This document shows, in pieces, positions 40,003 through 49,216 of a stretch of DNA of 64,000 bases (position 1 is its first letter; each line of letters starts with the position of its first letter). The notes below the pieces were generated by a model. That model saw only the letters and a program-made list of their open reading frames with translations, was not told where the DNA came from and did not search any database. The DNA is from Prauserella isguenensis. Lineage in GTDB: Bacteria > Actinomycetota > Actinomycetes > Mycobacteriales > Pseudonocardiaceae. Where the stretch lies: the NCBI RefSeq assembly GCF_014191605.1, contig NZ_JACHWU010000001.1, positions 744,001 through 808,000 of the forward strand. Reading direction: 5' to 3'. Position numbers and translations under genes: made by a program.

Positions 40003-41807
40003 TGGGACTCCTCTTCTCCCTGCAACGGCAGCCACGCTTCGACGACCCAGCCGTCGTCGCGTTCGCCGTCCCGGTCGCGGGGCCGGCCTGCGGTGAGCGT
40101 GCCTCCGAGCAGTTCGACCCGCTCGCGCATGCCCACGAGACCGTAGCCGCCGACCGCGGCCAGCGGTCCCGGATCGCCGGGTCCGCCGTCGTCGGCCACC
40201 CGGATGTGCAGTTGGTCGCGCCCGTCACCGGACTCGGGGTCGCCGTTCCCGCCGCGCACGGTCACCCACGCCGCGGCCGCTCCCGACGCGTGTTTGCTGA
40301 CGTTGGTGAGCGCCTCCTGCACGATGCGCAGCGCCGAGCGGGCCACCTCCTGCGGCAGTCCCGGCGGCACGTCCACATCGAGCTGCACCGGCACGCCGTG
40401 CACCGCCGATGTGGCGAGTTTCCGCAGGTCGGAGTCGAGGTCGGTGGTTGCCTGTTCGCCGGGTCCGGACTGCTCCCCCGTGCCTGCGCCGGCGTCGCCG
40501 GCCTCCCCGCGCATGCTGCGCACGAGACGTCGCATCGCCGCCAGCGCCTCGGTGCCCGCGTTCTCGATCTGGCCCAGTGAATCGGCCACGACGTGCGGGT
40601 TCTGCTCGGCGACGATCCGCACCGCCTGCGCCTGCACGACGATGCCCGTCACGTGGTGCGCGACGACGTCGTGCAGTTCACGGGCCAGTGCCATCCGTTC
40701 GGCGGTCTGTGCCTCGGTGACCGCGGCTTCGACGGTGGTCTTGCGTTCGGAGTCGCGGGCTCGCAGGAACAGGCCGATCGCGATGCTCATGCCCAGCAAC
40801 AGCGTCGCGGCGATGGCCAGGCTCTGCACCATCCCGAACCGGCGGTCGAACATGCCGACCGGCTGCAGCAGCAACACGACCTGCACGGTCGTTCCGACGG
40901 CCACGGTGGCGGTGAGCGTCGCGATCGCGATGACGGCACGTCGTGTCGGTTCGAGCCGGACGAGCAGCGCCGTGACGACCATCCCCGAGGCGGTGACGGC
41001 CACGGGCAGACCGCCCAGCGCTACGTACCGCTCGGCGCGGGTCAACAGTGCCAGCACCGTGGTCACCGCGATGACCGCGGCCAGCCCGAACGCGTGGCGG
41101 AACGGCCGGTTGACGCCGCGCAACACCAGCAGCACGGCGACCGCCGCGGGCAGGAGCATCACGACGTCACGGCCCGGCCCACTGAGCACGATCGACGCGT
41201 CGAGGAACACCGCCAGGGCGAGCACGCCGACGAGCAGCCACTGTTGCCGGAGCAGGGTGCCCAGTGCGCCGTCGCCGATCCCCTGGCGGGCGCGGGCTCC
41301 TGGAACGACCGCCACGAGCAGCAGCGCCAACCCGATGCCGGCCAGTTGCAGGATGTGCATACCGGCCTCGCGGACGATCGTGCTCGCCAGCTCGGACGCG
41401 ACGAGCGCGCCGATCGTCACGGTCGCGGTCGCGGCGGGTGCCGACCGTGCGCAGTAGTACACGAGCAGCAGGCCCGCGACGGACTCGGCGAACGACGTCT
41501 CCGGCAGCAACGTCGAGAAGGTGGGTGCGCCGGAGTAGGAGATCAGCAGCGAGTTCGCACCCAGCACGCACGCGCCTGCCCAGCCCGCGAACACTGGTCT
41601 GGACTTGCCGTGCACGGCGCATGCCGACAACAACAGGATCCCCGGCAGCGGAATCAGGTCGACCAGCGGCGTACCCCAGCCGTCGACGGCCGCAGGGAGC
41701 ATGACGGCGAGGTCGCCGAACACCGCGGCCAGCAACACCATGTCTGCCGGGTCGACCCGGCGCAGCAGCCGGGTGACACGGTCGCGGAGCGGGTACGTCT
41801 CGGACAC
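39999..41807 (-). CDS. Membrane histidine kinase (HisKA_3)
   Basis: The 602-residue protein has a large membrane part of about ten helices (residues 20-360), a short linker, the dimerisation/phosphorylation box ARELHDVVAHHVTGIVVQ, then the ATPase with EALTNVSKHASG, DDGG and GGYGLVGMRERVELLGG. This is the DesK/NarX-related class paired with LuxR-type regulators. GTG 41807 is preceded by TACGGT at 7 nt (leaderless type). The frame remains open much further upstream, but that part is opposite the ABC genes. Confidence 0.9.
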   Translation of the reverse strand: MSETYPLRDRVTRLLRRVDPADMVLLAAVFGDLAVMLPAAVDGWGTPLVDLIPLPGILLLSACAVHGKSRPVFAGWAGACVLGANSLLISYSGAPTFSTLLPETSFAESVAGLLLVYYCARSAPAATATVTIGALVASELASTIVREAGMHILQLAGIGLALLLVAVVPGARARQGIGDGALGTLLRQQWLLVGVLALAVFLDASIVLSGPGRDVVMLLPAAVAVLLVLRGVNRPFRHAFGLAAVIAVTTVLALLTRAERYVALGGLPVAVTASGMVVTALLVRLEPTRRAVIAIATLTATVAVGTTVQVVLLLQPVGMFDRRFGMVQSLAIAATLLLGMSIAIGLFLRARDSERKTTVEAAVTEAQTAERMALARELHDVVAHHVTGIVVQAQAVRIVAEQNPHVVADSLGQIENAGTEALAAMRRLVRSMRGEAGDAGAGTGEQSGPGEQATTDLDSDLRKLATSAVHGVPVQLDVDVPPGLPQEVARSALRIVQEALTNVSKHASGAAAAWVTVRGGNGDPESGDGRDQLHIRVADDGGPGDPGPLAAVGGYGLVGMRERVELLGGTLTAGRPRDRDGERDDGWVVEAWLPLQGEEESQ

Positions 41808-41866
41808 GGCACCGACCGTAGTCGAGCCGGTGGTGGGCGCGGCCCGGCCGGACGGCTCGCCGTGGG

Positions 41867-41882
41867 TCGGCCGATCGGCCGA
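41867..41882. promoter_or_regulatory. 16-bp palindrome in the kinase/ABC divergent region
   Basis: TCGGCCGATCGGCCGA is a doubled 8-bp palindrome between the divergent kinase and ABC genes. It is a candidate binding site for the response regulator. Confidence 0.35.
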
Positions 41883-41952
41883 TGCCGCGCCGCCCGGTTC
41901 CGGCCTTCCGTCCGAAGTGGCCGACCGCCGGTTGCCGCCAGGCTGCAGGGCC

Positions 41953-42690
41953 ATGACGACACGGATCACAGGACAAGGACCCTCGACGCCGGTTCCGGCG
42001 CGGCCCGCGCTGAGCGGCCGAGGCCTCAGCAAGCGGTACGGCACGCAGTACGCGTTGTCCGGAGTGGACATCGACATCACGCCGGGTGAGGCGATGGCGA
42101 TCGTCGGGCCGTCCGGGTCCGGCAAGTCGACGTTGCTGCACGTGCTGGCGGGAATCCTGCCCGCCGACGACGGCCGGGTGACGCTCGGCGGCAGGCGCAT
42201 CGACTCGCTCGGCGAGACCAAGCGCAGCGAGTTGCGGCGCACCGAGTTCGGTTTCGTGTTCCAGTCGGGAATGCTCGTCGGTGAGCTGTCGGCGGAGGAG
42301 AACGCCGCGCTGCCGACGCTGTTGGCCGGCGAGGGTCGCAGGGAGGCGCTGGCGGGCGCGCGGCGGTGGCTCGAACACCTCGGGCTCAAGGGTAAGGAAC
42401 GCAACCGGCCGGGTGAGCTGTCCGGCGGGCAGGCGCAGCGGGTGGCGATCGCGCGGGCGCTCGTGCACCGGCCGAGCGTGATCTTCGCCGACGAACCGAC
42501 AGGGGCGCTCGACACCCGCACCGGTGGCGACACCATGCAGGCACTGCTGGCCGCGGCGGCCGAGTCGGGCGCCGCGGTGGTGGTCGTGACACACGACCGC
42601 GACCTGGCCACGTCGCTGCCGCGCACCGTCAGCCTCCGCGACGGCCGGATCGACGCCGACACGCGTGCGACCGCGGGGGTGCCGGCGTGA
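41953..42690 (+). CDS. MacB/LolD-type ABC ATPase
   Basis: The 245-residue ATPase has Walker A VGPSGSGKST, the Q-loop FVFQSGMLV, the signature LSGGQAQRVAIARALVH, Walker B VIFADEPTGALD and the H-loop VTHDRDLA. DEPTGALD and the partner FtsX-type permease place it in the MacB/BceA export group, which acts on peptides or membrane-active antibiotics. ATG 41953 is used. It overlaps the permease start by 4 bp (GTGA). Expression is probably controlled by the divergent two-component system. Confidence 0.93.
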   Translation: MTTRITGQGPSTPVPARPALSGRGLSKRYGTQYALSGVDIDITPGEAMAIVGPSGSGKSTLLHVLAGILPADDGRVTLGGRRIDSLGETKRSELRRTEFGFVFQSGMLVGELSAEENAALPTLLAGEGRREALAGARRWLEHLGLKGKERNRPGELSGGQAQRVAIARALVHRPSVIFADEPTGALDTRTGGDTMQALLAAAAESGAAVVVVTHDRDLATSLPRTVSLRDGRIDADTRATAGVPA

Positions 42691-44903
42691 ACGGCTTCCA
42701 ACTCGCACTCCGGGTGCTGCGCACCGATGGCCGCACCCGTGTCTCGGCGATGCTCATCGCCGTCGGGGTGGCCGTGGCGACCGCGCTGCTGCTGTTGCTC
42801 GTGTCGCTGCCGGGGGCCACCGAGGCTCGCGCCGACCGGGCCGCGTGGCAACAGTTCGGTACCCCGTCGGAGGACGGGGCGTCGCTGGAGTTCGTCGCGA
42901 GCGAGGACGTCGCACCGGACGGCAGCCAGATCCGGCGGGTTGACGTCGCCGCGCTGGCGGACCCCGCGAACGTCGACCTGCCGCCCGGTATCGACCGGCT
43001 GCCCGCCCCCGGCGAGGCACTGCTGTCGCCCGCGCTGGCCGACGCCGTGGACCACACGCCGGGCTCGCAGCTCGGCGAACGGTTCGGCGAGGCTGCGGGT
43101 GTGCTCGGCCAGGACGCACTGGAGTATCCGGAACAGCTGGTCGCGTTGGTCGGCCACGCGCCCGGGGACATGCCCGAGGCCGCGTCGCCGCAGGACGGGT
43201 TCAACCCCGCGGGGCAGGGCGCCGACGTATTGCTGGGACTGCTCGCGGGCGTCGGCGTGGTGGTGCTGACGGTGCCGAGCATGGTGCTCGTGGCGTCGGC
43301 GGCTCGGCTGATCGCGGCGCGCAGGGAACGCAGGCTCGCCGCGTTCCGGCTGGCGGGTGCGACGCCGCGGCAGGTGATCGCGATGGTCACGGCCGAGACG
43401 GCGATCGCCGCGGCGGGGGGTGCGCTGCTCGGCTGGGCGGTGAGCCCACTGTTGCGGCAGGCTGCCACCACCGTGCCCTGGGGCGGCGGCACCTGGCAGG
43501 CCTCGGACTTCGTGCTCGGCGTGGTGCCGTCCGCGTTGATCGTCGTCGCGACGCCGCTGCTGGTCGTGCTCGCCGCGGCCTTCGGGCTGCGGCGGGTGCT
43601 GTCGGCCCCGCTCGGCGCAGCGGGTGGCCACACGCCCAAGCCGCTGCACTGGTGGCGCCTGGTGCCGCTGCCGGTGTCGGGTGTGTTGTTCGCCTACCTC
43701 GTGGCGACGGCCGAGAGCCAGCTCGAAGCCACACTTCTGCTGGCCGCGATGATGGCGGTCATCGCGTCGTTGACGCTCGCGGGCCCGTGGTTCACGGCCG
43801 TGATCGGCGGGATGTTCGTGCGGCGTTGGCGCAAGCCGTCGGGGCTGCTGGCGGGACGCAGGCTGCGCGACGACCCGCGCGGCGCCTACCGCGCGACCGC
43901 AGGCGTGGTGCTGGCCGTGTTCACCGGCACGATGGCGTTGACGGTGCTGTCGAGCGCCGAAGGGCAGGCAGGCGCGCCGCACAGGTACGCCGAAGGCGCG
44001 CTGTATGTCGAGGCCGACTACGACTCGCTGCAACGGATCGCCGCCGGCACCAATGACGCGCTGGCGCGCTACGGCCTGGACGAGCGGGCGGTGACCGTCG
44101 GCGACGCCTTCCTCGGCGACGGTCACGCGTACACCAGGGTCGTCGACTGCGCGTCCGCCGAGAGCCTGCTGACCGTCGACATGAAGGGTGCGTGTGAGGG
44201 CGAGCCGGGCGTGTACACCCCCTATCCGGACGTGTCGCAGGAGAAGCTCACGATCGCGAGCGAGCACGGCGACCCCGGCATCCCGTTGGACGCCGACGTG
44301 CCGGTACGGCCGATGACGACGACGTCCGAGTACGCACCCGAAGCGGTCATCGACCCGCGGGTGCTGCCGGACGGCTTCACGCCGAGCGGCGGCTCGGTCG
44401 TGGTGCCGTCCACGCCGGAGAACGTCGACGTCGTGCGCACGGCACTGGTGTCCGCGGCCGGCGGCCTGCCGGTGCAGAGCAGGGACGCGCGCCTCGACGG
44501 ACAGTCGTCACAGATCGCCGACCTGCAACGCATCACGGTGATCGGCCTGCTCGCGGCGGCGCTGCTCGGCGGATGCAGCGCGGCCATCAGCACCGCGGGA
44601 TCGGTGCTCGACCGGCGGCGCACGTTCGGCGCACTCATGGCGGCCGGCACGCCGGTGCGGGTGCTCGCCAGGGCACTGCGCGCGGAGGCGGCGCTGCCCG
44701 CGCTCGTCGCGACCGTCGGCGCAGGTGTCGCCGGAACGCTCGTCGGGATCGGGCTGTTCGCCGTGGTCGACGACGGTTCGGAGGTTCTCACCCCGTGGCT
44801 CGCTGCACCGGTGGTGCTGGGAATCGGGGTCGCGCTGATCGCGTCGTCGGTGTGCAGCCCGGCCCTGCGCCGCGTGCAGGCGGAACCCCTGGCCGACGAA
44901 TAG
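42687..44903 (+). CDS. FtsX-like ABC permease
   Basis: The 738-residue permease has an N-terminal helix (VSAMLIAVGVAVATALLLLLV) and an external domain to about residue 180. An FtsX helical core follows (SAARLIAARRERRLAAFRLAGATPRQV is the typical FtsX cytosolic motif). After a second large external region of about 190 residues comes a C-terminal FtsX core (STAGSVLDRRRTFGALMAAGTP). Two FtsX repeats in one chain mean one permease may suffice for the transporter. It pairs with the ATPase just upstream. Confidence 0.9.
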   Translation: MNGFQLALRVLRTDGRTRVSAMLIAVGVAVATALLLLLVSLPGATEARADRAAWQQFGTPSEDGASLEFVASEDVAPDGSQIRRVDVAALADPANVDLPPGIDRLPAPGEALLSPALADAVDHTPGSQLGERFGEAAGVLGQDALEYPEQLVALVGHAPGDMPEAASPQDGFNPAGQGADVLLGLLAGVGVVVLTVPSMVLVASAARLIAARRERRLAAFRLAGATPRQVIAMVTAETAIAAAGGALLGWAVSPLLRQAATTVPWGGGTWQASDFVLGVVPSALIVVATPLLVVLAAAFGLRRVLSAPLGAAGGHTPKPLHWWRLVPLPVSGVLFAYLVATAESQLEATLLLAAMMAVIASLTLAGPWFTAVIGGMFVRRWRKPSGLLAGRRLRDDPRGAYRATAGVVLAVFTGTMALTVLSSAEGQAGAPHRYAEGALYVEADYDSLQRIAAGTNDALARYGLDERAVTVGDAFLGDGHAYTRVVDCASAESLLTVDMKGACEGEPGVYTPYPDVSQEKLTIASEHGDPGIPLDADVPVRPMTTTSEYAPEAVIDPRVLPDGFTPSGGSVVVPSTPENVDVVRTALVSAAGGLPVQSRDARLDGQSSQIADLQRITVIGLLAAALLGGCSAAISTAGSVLDRRRTFGALMAAGTPVRVLARALRAEAALPALVATVGAGVAGTLVGIGLFAVVDDGSEVLTPWLAAPVVLGIGVALIASSVCSPALRRVQAEPLADE

Positions 44904-44936
44904 TCGACCCGGGGCCACAGGCGCCGGCCTCGAGAA

Positions 44937-45052
44937 CGGGGACGGGGAGAACGGGGGAACGAGGGGAACGGGGAACGAGGGGAACGGGGAACGAGGGAAC
45001 GAGGGAACGGGGAACGAGGGAACGGGGGAACGGGGAACGGGGAAGCAGGGGG
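44937..45052 (+). repeat. Degenerate GGGGAACGAG tandem repeat
   Basis: About 12 irregular units of GGGAACG and GGGGAACGAGG on the + strand. Runs of three to five G recur every 6-10 nt, so G-quadruplex formation is possible. Confidence 0.8.
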
Positions 45053-45053
45053 A

Positions 45054-45093
45054 AACACGGCGGGGCGTTCATCGGGGGACGCCCCGCCGTGTT
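45054..45093. terminator. Terminator between FtsX-like permease and trmB
   Basis: A perfect 15-bp stem (45054-45068 with 45079-45093), 10-nt loop. Confidence 0.75.
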
Positions 45094-45259
45094 GTGCCCG
45101 ACCGCTGCCCCGACGACGCGCTACGCCCGGTTGCGCTTCCCGGGGGCCGTGTTGCGCTTTCGGGGGGCCGTGTTGTGGCTGCCGGGGACCGTGTTGTGGC
45201 TGCCGGGGGTCGACCCCACGCCGCGGACCGCCCGCCATTGCGGTCCGGGGCCCAAGCCG

Positions 45260-45955
45260 TCAACGCTTCTCGAAGATCAGGTCGCGGGAGACGCGGCCCT
45301 CCTCCTCGGCGCGCTGTTCGAACTTCGTCACAGGACGCCATTCGGGGCGCGGGGCCCAGCCGTCGAACCGGTTGACCAGCGACGTCTCCGCCGAACACAC
45401 CTCGAGCATCTGGTCGGCGTAGTCCTGCCAGTCCGTCGCGAGGTGCAGCGTGCCCCCTCGGGCCAGCCGGGACGCGACGAGCTCGACGAACGCGGGCTGC
45501 ACGAGACGCCGCTTGTGGTGGCGCTTCTTCGGCCACGGGTCCGGGAAGAAGATGCGCACGCCCGCCAGCGAGCCCGGTTCGACGTGGTCGCGCAGCAACG
45601 GCACCGTGTCGCCGTGCAGCAGGCGCAGGTTCGTCACATCGAGCTTGTCGGCGCGCAGCATCAGCTGGCCCAGGCCGGCCTCGTAGACCTCGATGGCCAC
45701 GTAGTTGACCTCGGGTGCGGCCGCCGCGAGCTGCGCCGTCGCCTCGCCCATGCCGGAACCGATCTCCAGCACGACGGGTGCGGCCCTGCCGAACCACGCG
45801 TCGAAGCCGATCGGCCCGGGTTCGAGTTCGGACACCGCCCGGCCCAGCTCGGGCCACCGGGTGTCCCACGCGCGCTGCTGGCCGACCGTCATCCGCCCGC
45901 CGCGCTTGACGTAGCTGACGACGCTGCGCAGGCGGGGTTGTCCTTCGCTCTCCAC
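45260..45955 (-). CDS. trmB: tRNA (guanine-N7)-methyltransferase
   Basis: The 231-residue protein has the SAM motif VLEIGSGMGEATAQL, YVAIEVYEAGLGQLM and the diagnostic RIFFPDPWPKKRHHKRR. The C-terminal FEQRAEEEGR region completes the TrmB/YggH family pattern. It makes m7G46 in tRNA variable loops. GTG 45955 is preceded by TATCGT at 8 nt, and the unknown gene upstream ends 22 nt before it, so it may be read from its own promoter and from the upstream one. Confidence 0.95.
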   Translation of the reverse strand: MESEGQPRLRSVVSYVKRGGRMTVGQQRAWDTRWPELGRAVSELEPGPIGFDAWFGRAAPVVLEIGSGMGEATAQLAAAAPEVNYVAIEVYEAGLGQLMLRADKLDVTNLRLLHGDTVPLLRDHVEPGSLAGVRIFFPDPWPKKRHHKRRLVQPAFVELVASRLARGGTLHLATDWQDYADQMLEVCSAETSLVNRFDGWAPRPEWRPVTKFEQRAEEEGRVSRDLIFEKR

Positions 45956-45977
45956 GGACGCCGACGATAGCCGCGGC

Positions 45978-46685
45978 TCAGCGGACCGCTTCGATCTCCC
46001 CCAGCCGAGCCCGCAGTGCGGCGAGTCCGCCGATCGCCACCGGCTCGGGCGAGACGGACTCGTGCGCGGGGAACATGTCGATCCACCCGGTGTGGCGGGA
46101 CGTGTTGACGATCGTCGTCGGCATGCGCCGGTGGTCGCCGGTTCCTTCGGACGGCAGGAACTCCCAGAAGCCGGATTCGCCGTCGTCGGCCCACGGCACG
46201 AATTCCCATCCGGGGCGGCGGCTGAGCAGCTTGTGCACGCGGTTCTCGATGCGGAACCCGGCGTCGCGCGATTCGAGCTTTCCGTCCGACAGTGCGCGCA
46301 GCCACCACGGTGACGGCACGCGCTCGCCCGACCTGCCCGCAGCGCGGTAGAGGGCCAGCACGTGGCTGAGGGGTGCGCGGTGGACCCACGCCACGCGCAG
46401 GTCGGCCGGGCTCGCCGCGTCGCCGGTCACGAGGGGCAACTCGATGGCGTGTGACCATTCCAGGCCGGCCATCGGCTCGAGGTTGAGCGAGGGGTCGTCG
46501 GCGCTGCTGGACGCACCGTCGCCGACGGCACCGCCGCCCGGCGGGCCGTCACCCGAGGCGTGGCCACCCGAGACGCCGTCTCCGGTACTGCCGCTCATCC
46601 GGACGCCGCTCACCCGAACACCCTCGCGTGCGTCACCGTCCGGGTGCGGGGCCTGGAACTCCTGTTGAGTATCGGACACCGTCAA
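45978..46685 (-). CDS. Conserved protein of unknown function upstream of trmB
   Basis: The 235-residue protein starts with about 65 residues of Gly/Ser/Asp-rich disordered sequence. A compact domain follows with EWSHAIELPLVTGD, WVHRAPLSHVLALYRAAG, PSPWWLRALSDGKLESR and WEFLPSEGTGDHRRMPT. No domain was recognised. TTG 46685 is chosen because GGAGGTGATCC, a full match to the 16S anti-Shine-Dalgarno end, sits 6 nt upstream; GTG 46679 is the alternative. Position before trmB suggests co-transcription. Confidence 0.65.
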   Translation of the reverse strand: MTVSDTQQEFQAPHPDGDAREGVRVSGVRMSGSTGDGVSGGHASGDGPPGGGAVGDGASSSADDPSLNLEPMAGLEWSHAIELPLVTGDAASPADLRVAWVHRAPLSHVLALYRAAGRSGERVPSPWWLRALSDGKLESRDAGFRIENRVHKLLSRRPGWEFVPWADDGESGFWEFLPSEGTGDHRRMPTTIVNTSRHTGWIDMFPAHESVSPEPVAIGGLAALRARLGEIEAVR

Positions 46686-46879
46686 GGATCACCTCCGTAG
46701 AGTCCTGACGGGCTGGTGTCCAGCATCCCCCAACAGCCGCCGTCGCGCGTCCTCCGTGGGGGTAGTCACACCGGGTTTCGCAGGCGGGCGGTCCTCAAAC
46801 TCCGCCGGAAACGAAGTGCGGCCCACTCGAATGTCGCAGTCCAACGTCCACCGGCGTTCCAGGGCCGGACACGCGAACA

Positions 46880-46912
46880 GGCCCGGGCCGCCCCCGAAAC
46901 GCGGCCCGGGCC
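46880..46912 (-). terminator. Second terminator-like hairpin after the ABC permease
   Basis: A perfect 11-bp stem (46880-46890 with 46902-46912), 11-nt loop. It lies in tandem with 46990-47019. Confidence 0.55.
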
Positions 46913-46989
46913 CATTGCTCCCCCTCTGTGGGATTCCGCCCACCCGCGCCCCGCGGTGGTCCCATTCGCGGGCGGGCGGTCCTTCCCGT

Positions 46990-47019
46990 CGCGGGCGCCC
47001 TCCCCCGAGGGCGCCCGCG
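46990..47019 (-). terminator. Terminator of the ABC permease gene
   Basis: A perfect 13-bp stem (46990-47002 with 47007-47019), CCCC loop, 4 nt after the permease stop. Confidence 0.8.
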
Positions 47020-47022
47020 GGG

Positions 47023-47784
47023 TCATGCGTCGCGCTTGCGCGCGGTGGCGATCGAGATGGCCAGCAGCACCACGGCGAACGCGGCGAAGTAGGCCAGTGC
47101 CCACCACGGGCTCAACGTCGACGTCGACAGCGGCTGCCCGTACGCCGCGCCGTTCGCCGACTCGCCGTTTCCGGTGACGAACTTGTGCAGCACGTTGAAC
47201 GGCAGCCACTTGAAGATGTCGGCGCCGACCCCCGGGATCAGCGTGACCAGGTTCTCCGCGGCGAGGAAGTAGATCAGCACGAGCGAGATGGCGCCCGCGC
47301 TGTGCCGCACGAGGATGCCGACCGCCATCGCGACGACGGCCGCCAGCGCGCATGCGGGCCCGACACCCGCGACGTTGATCCAGTCGGCGGTGCTGTTGAG
47401 CGCCAGGTCGGCTTCCGGCTGGATCAGGGTGGCAAGGCCCCACGACAGGAAGGCCATGATCTCGCCGATGACCAGTGCGACCAGTGCGATGACGGTCGCC
47501 TTGGCTGCGAGCGCCGCGGCGCGGTTGGGTACCGCCTGGAACGTGGTGCGGATGGTGCCGAACCGGTACTCGGTGGTGACTGCGAGTGTCGCCAGCACCA
47601 TGATCACGGCCATGCCGAAGCTGTAGGCGTACTGCGTGGCCGACACGGTGGCCGGGAACTGGGCATTGCTCTGGCTCACGACCAGCGCTGTGAAACCGCC
47701 GGTGAGCAGCAGCGCCGTGAGGGCGCACCACCACGGTGAGCGGGTACTGAGTAGTTTGATGCGTTCGACTGCGAGAAGAGTCAT
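47023..47784 (-). CDS. ABC transporter permease (ABC-2 type)
   Basis: The 253-residue protein has about six hydrophobic segments: WWCALTALLLTGGFTALVV, YSFGMAVIMVLATLAV, AKATVIALVALVIGEIMAFLSW, ALAAVVAMAVGILV, ISLVLIYFLAAENLVTLI and WALAYFAAFAVVLLAISI. TTEYRFGTIRTTFQAVPNR after helix 2 is a typical ABC-2 permease coupling loop. It forms an exporter with the ATPase encoded 47 bp upstream. ATG 47784. The substrate is unknown. Confidence 0.88.
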   Translation of the reverse strand: MTLLAVERIKLLSTRSPWWCALTALLLTGGFTALVVSQSNAQFPATVSATQYAYSFGMAVIMVLATLAVTTEYRFGTIRTTFQAVPNRAAALAAKATVIALVALVIGEIMAFLSWGLATLIQPEADLALNSTADWINVAGVGPACALAAVVAMAVGILVRHSAGAISLVLIYFLAAENLVTLIPGVGADIFKWLPFNVLHKFVTGNGESANGAAYGQPLSTSTLSPWWALAYFAAFAVVLLAISIATARKRDA

Positions 47785-47831
47785 GTCGGTGTCCCCTGTT
47801 GGTTCGTGGCGCGGTCGGTGGGCCGCCGCCG

Positions 47832-48782
47832 TCAGTTCGTGACGGCCGCGTGACCGGCGGGCTGTTCGGCGGATTCGGTCTCGAGGTCGGCGTGGTACTC
47901 GACCGAGTCGCCCGTGATCTGCATGAACGCCTGCTCCAGCGAGCCCTGCTGCGGGGCGAGCTCGTGCAGCGTGGCCTGGTTCTCCATCGCCAGCTCGCCG
48001 ATCTTCTCGCCCGCGACGCCTGCGACGAGCAGTCCGTCGTCGGTGGGCGTCACGGTCGCGCCGACGCGGTCGAGCGCGGGACGCAGTCGGTCGAGGTGCG
48101 GGCTGCGGACCTTGACCGTGCTGTCGGTGGCGCGCGCGACGAACTCCTCGGTGGTGCTCTGCGAGATCAGCTTGCCCTTGCCGATGACGACGAGGTTCGT
48201 GGCCGTCAGCGCCATCTCCGAGAGCAGGTGGCTGGAGACGAACACGGTGCGGCCCTCGTCGGCGAGGCGCTGCATGAACTTGCGGATCCAGAGGATGCCT
48301 TCGGGGTCGAGGCCGTTGACCGGCTCGTCGAAGAGCAGTACCTCCGGGTCGCCCAGTAGTGCGCCCGCGATGCCGAGCCGCTGCGACATTCCCAGCGAGA
48401 ACCCGCCCGCGCGTTTGTTCGCGACCTCGGAAAGGCCGACGATGTCGAGCACCTCGTCGACGCGCTTCGGCGAGATCTTGTTCGACTTCGCCATCCACGC
48501 CAGGTGTGCGCGGGCGCTGCGGTTGGGGTGCACCCACCGCGCTTCGAGCAGTGCGCCGACCGTCCGCAGTGGATGGTGCAGCTCGGAGTAGCGCTTACCC
48601 CCGATGGTGACGACGCCGCCGGTCGGATTGTCGAGTCCGAGCATCATCCGCATCGTCGTCGACTTGCCGGCGCCGTTCGGCCCGAGGAATCCGGTCACGC
48701 GTCCGGTTTCGACGGTGAACGACAGGTCGTCGACGGCGAGTTTGTCGCCGTACCTCTTGGTGAGGCTCTGCGCCTCGATCAT
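47832..48782 (-). CDS. ABC transporter ATPase (drug/bacitracin export type)
   Basis: The 316-residue ATPase has Walker A GPNGAGKSTT, the signature FSLGMSQRLGIAGALLG, Walker B VLLFDEPVNGLD and the H-loop SSHLLSEM. The FSLGMSQR signature and the 100-residue C-terminal extension are typical of BcrA/DrrA-like exporters. ATG 48782 has GAGGA upstream. The divergent TetR-SDR unit begins 434 bp away; a regulatory link is possible but not shown. Confidence 0.92.
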   Translation of the reverse strand: MIEAQSLTKRYGDKLAVDDLSFTVETGRVTGFLGPNGAGKSTTMRMMLGLDNPTGGVVTIGGKRYSELHHPLRTVGALLEARWVHPNRSARAHLAWMAKSNKISPKRVDEVLDIVGLSEVANKRAGGFSLGMSQRLGIAGALLGDPEVLLFDEPVNGLDPEGILWIRKFMQRLADEGRTVFVSSHLLSEMALTATNLVVIGKGKLISQSTTEEFVARATDSTVKVRSPHLDRLRPALDRVGATVTPTDDGLLVAGVAGEKIGELAMENQATLHELAPQQGSLEQAFMQITGDSVEYHADLETESAEQPAGHAAVTN

Positions 48783-49216
48783 GGTGTCCTCCTGTGGCGG
48801 CGTGCGACGGCCCTCGGTGTGGTCGCTTCGGATTCGAGGGCCCGCCCCGGCAGGTCCCCCGGTCACCGCGGTGGCCGTCGAACGTCGTTGTCGTCCCCGG
48901 TGCGGCGATGTCGCCTGGATTCATCGCCTGTGGTGCGCTTCATCTTTCCGGTTACCCGACCGCTCCCGCGTCATCCTGTAGACCGAAATCGCGTTGGCCC
49001 GTGGTCGTACGCGGCGGTCGGCAGTCGGGTCGATCCAGGTTCTCGCCGATGCTCACAGCTTCGCGGACGGACGTCCCCGTGCGCGATCGGTGACAACCCT
49101 GAGTTCCCCCTGAACCGAGCACCGCTTGCCCCGGGGATGCGGTGTCGCGATGTCGTGGCGGGACTCCGTGAACCAGGGGGCTTGCGGTGGTTATTGAACT
49201 ATGGTTCATTAATAGG
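48783..49216. other. 434-bp divergent promoter region
   Basis: It separates the ABC operon (minus) from tetR (plus). The tetR operator at 49195-49208 is the only clear element. A TACAGG on the minus strand near 48980 may be a -10. No gene was seen. Confidence 0.5.
49195..49208 (+). promoter_or_regulatory. TetR operator
   Basis: TGAAC-TATG-GTTCA is a perfect dyad in an AT-rich patch, ending 8 nt before the GTG start of tetR. Autorepression is likely. Confidence 0.6.

Larger units (their letters stand above)
44904..45259. other. 356-bp gene-free region with G-rich repeats
   Basis: It contains a G-rich simple repeat (44937-45052), a perfect terminator hairpin (45054-45093) and degenerate repeats of GGGxCCGTGTTG(T/C)G (about 45140-45215). 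No plausible coding sequence was seen. Confidence 0.7.
46686..47022. other. 337-bp gene-free region with two hairpins
   Basis: It holds the two minus-strand terminators described separately and the promoter region of the unknown trmB-linked gene. No ORF with credible coding character was seen. Confidence 0.6.

Noticed and set aside
41808-44267. Extension of the histidine kinase frame to 1422 codons
   Set aside because: It lies opposite the ABC ATPase and FtsX-like genes, which carry full motifs; the extra sequence is Arg/Ser/Pro-rich and a leaderless start exists at 41807.
44222-45238. 338-codon minus-strand frame over the G-rich repeat
   Set aside because: Translation is simple FPRSPF and QPQHGP repeat sequence and overlaps the FtsX-like gene antisense.
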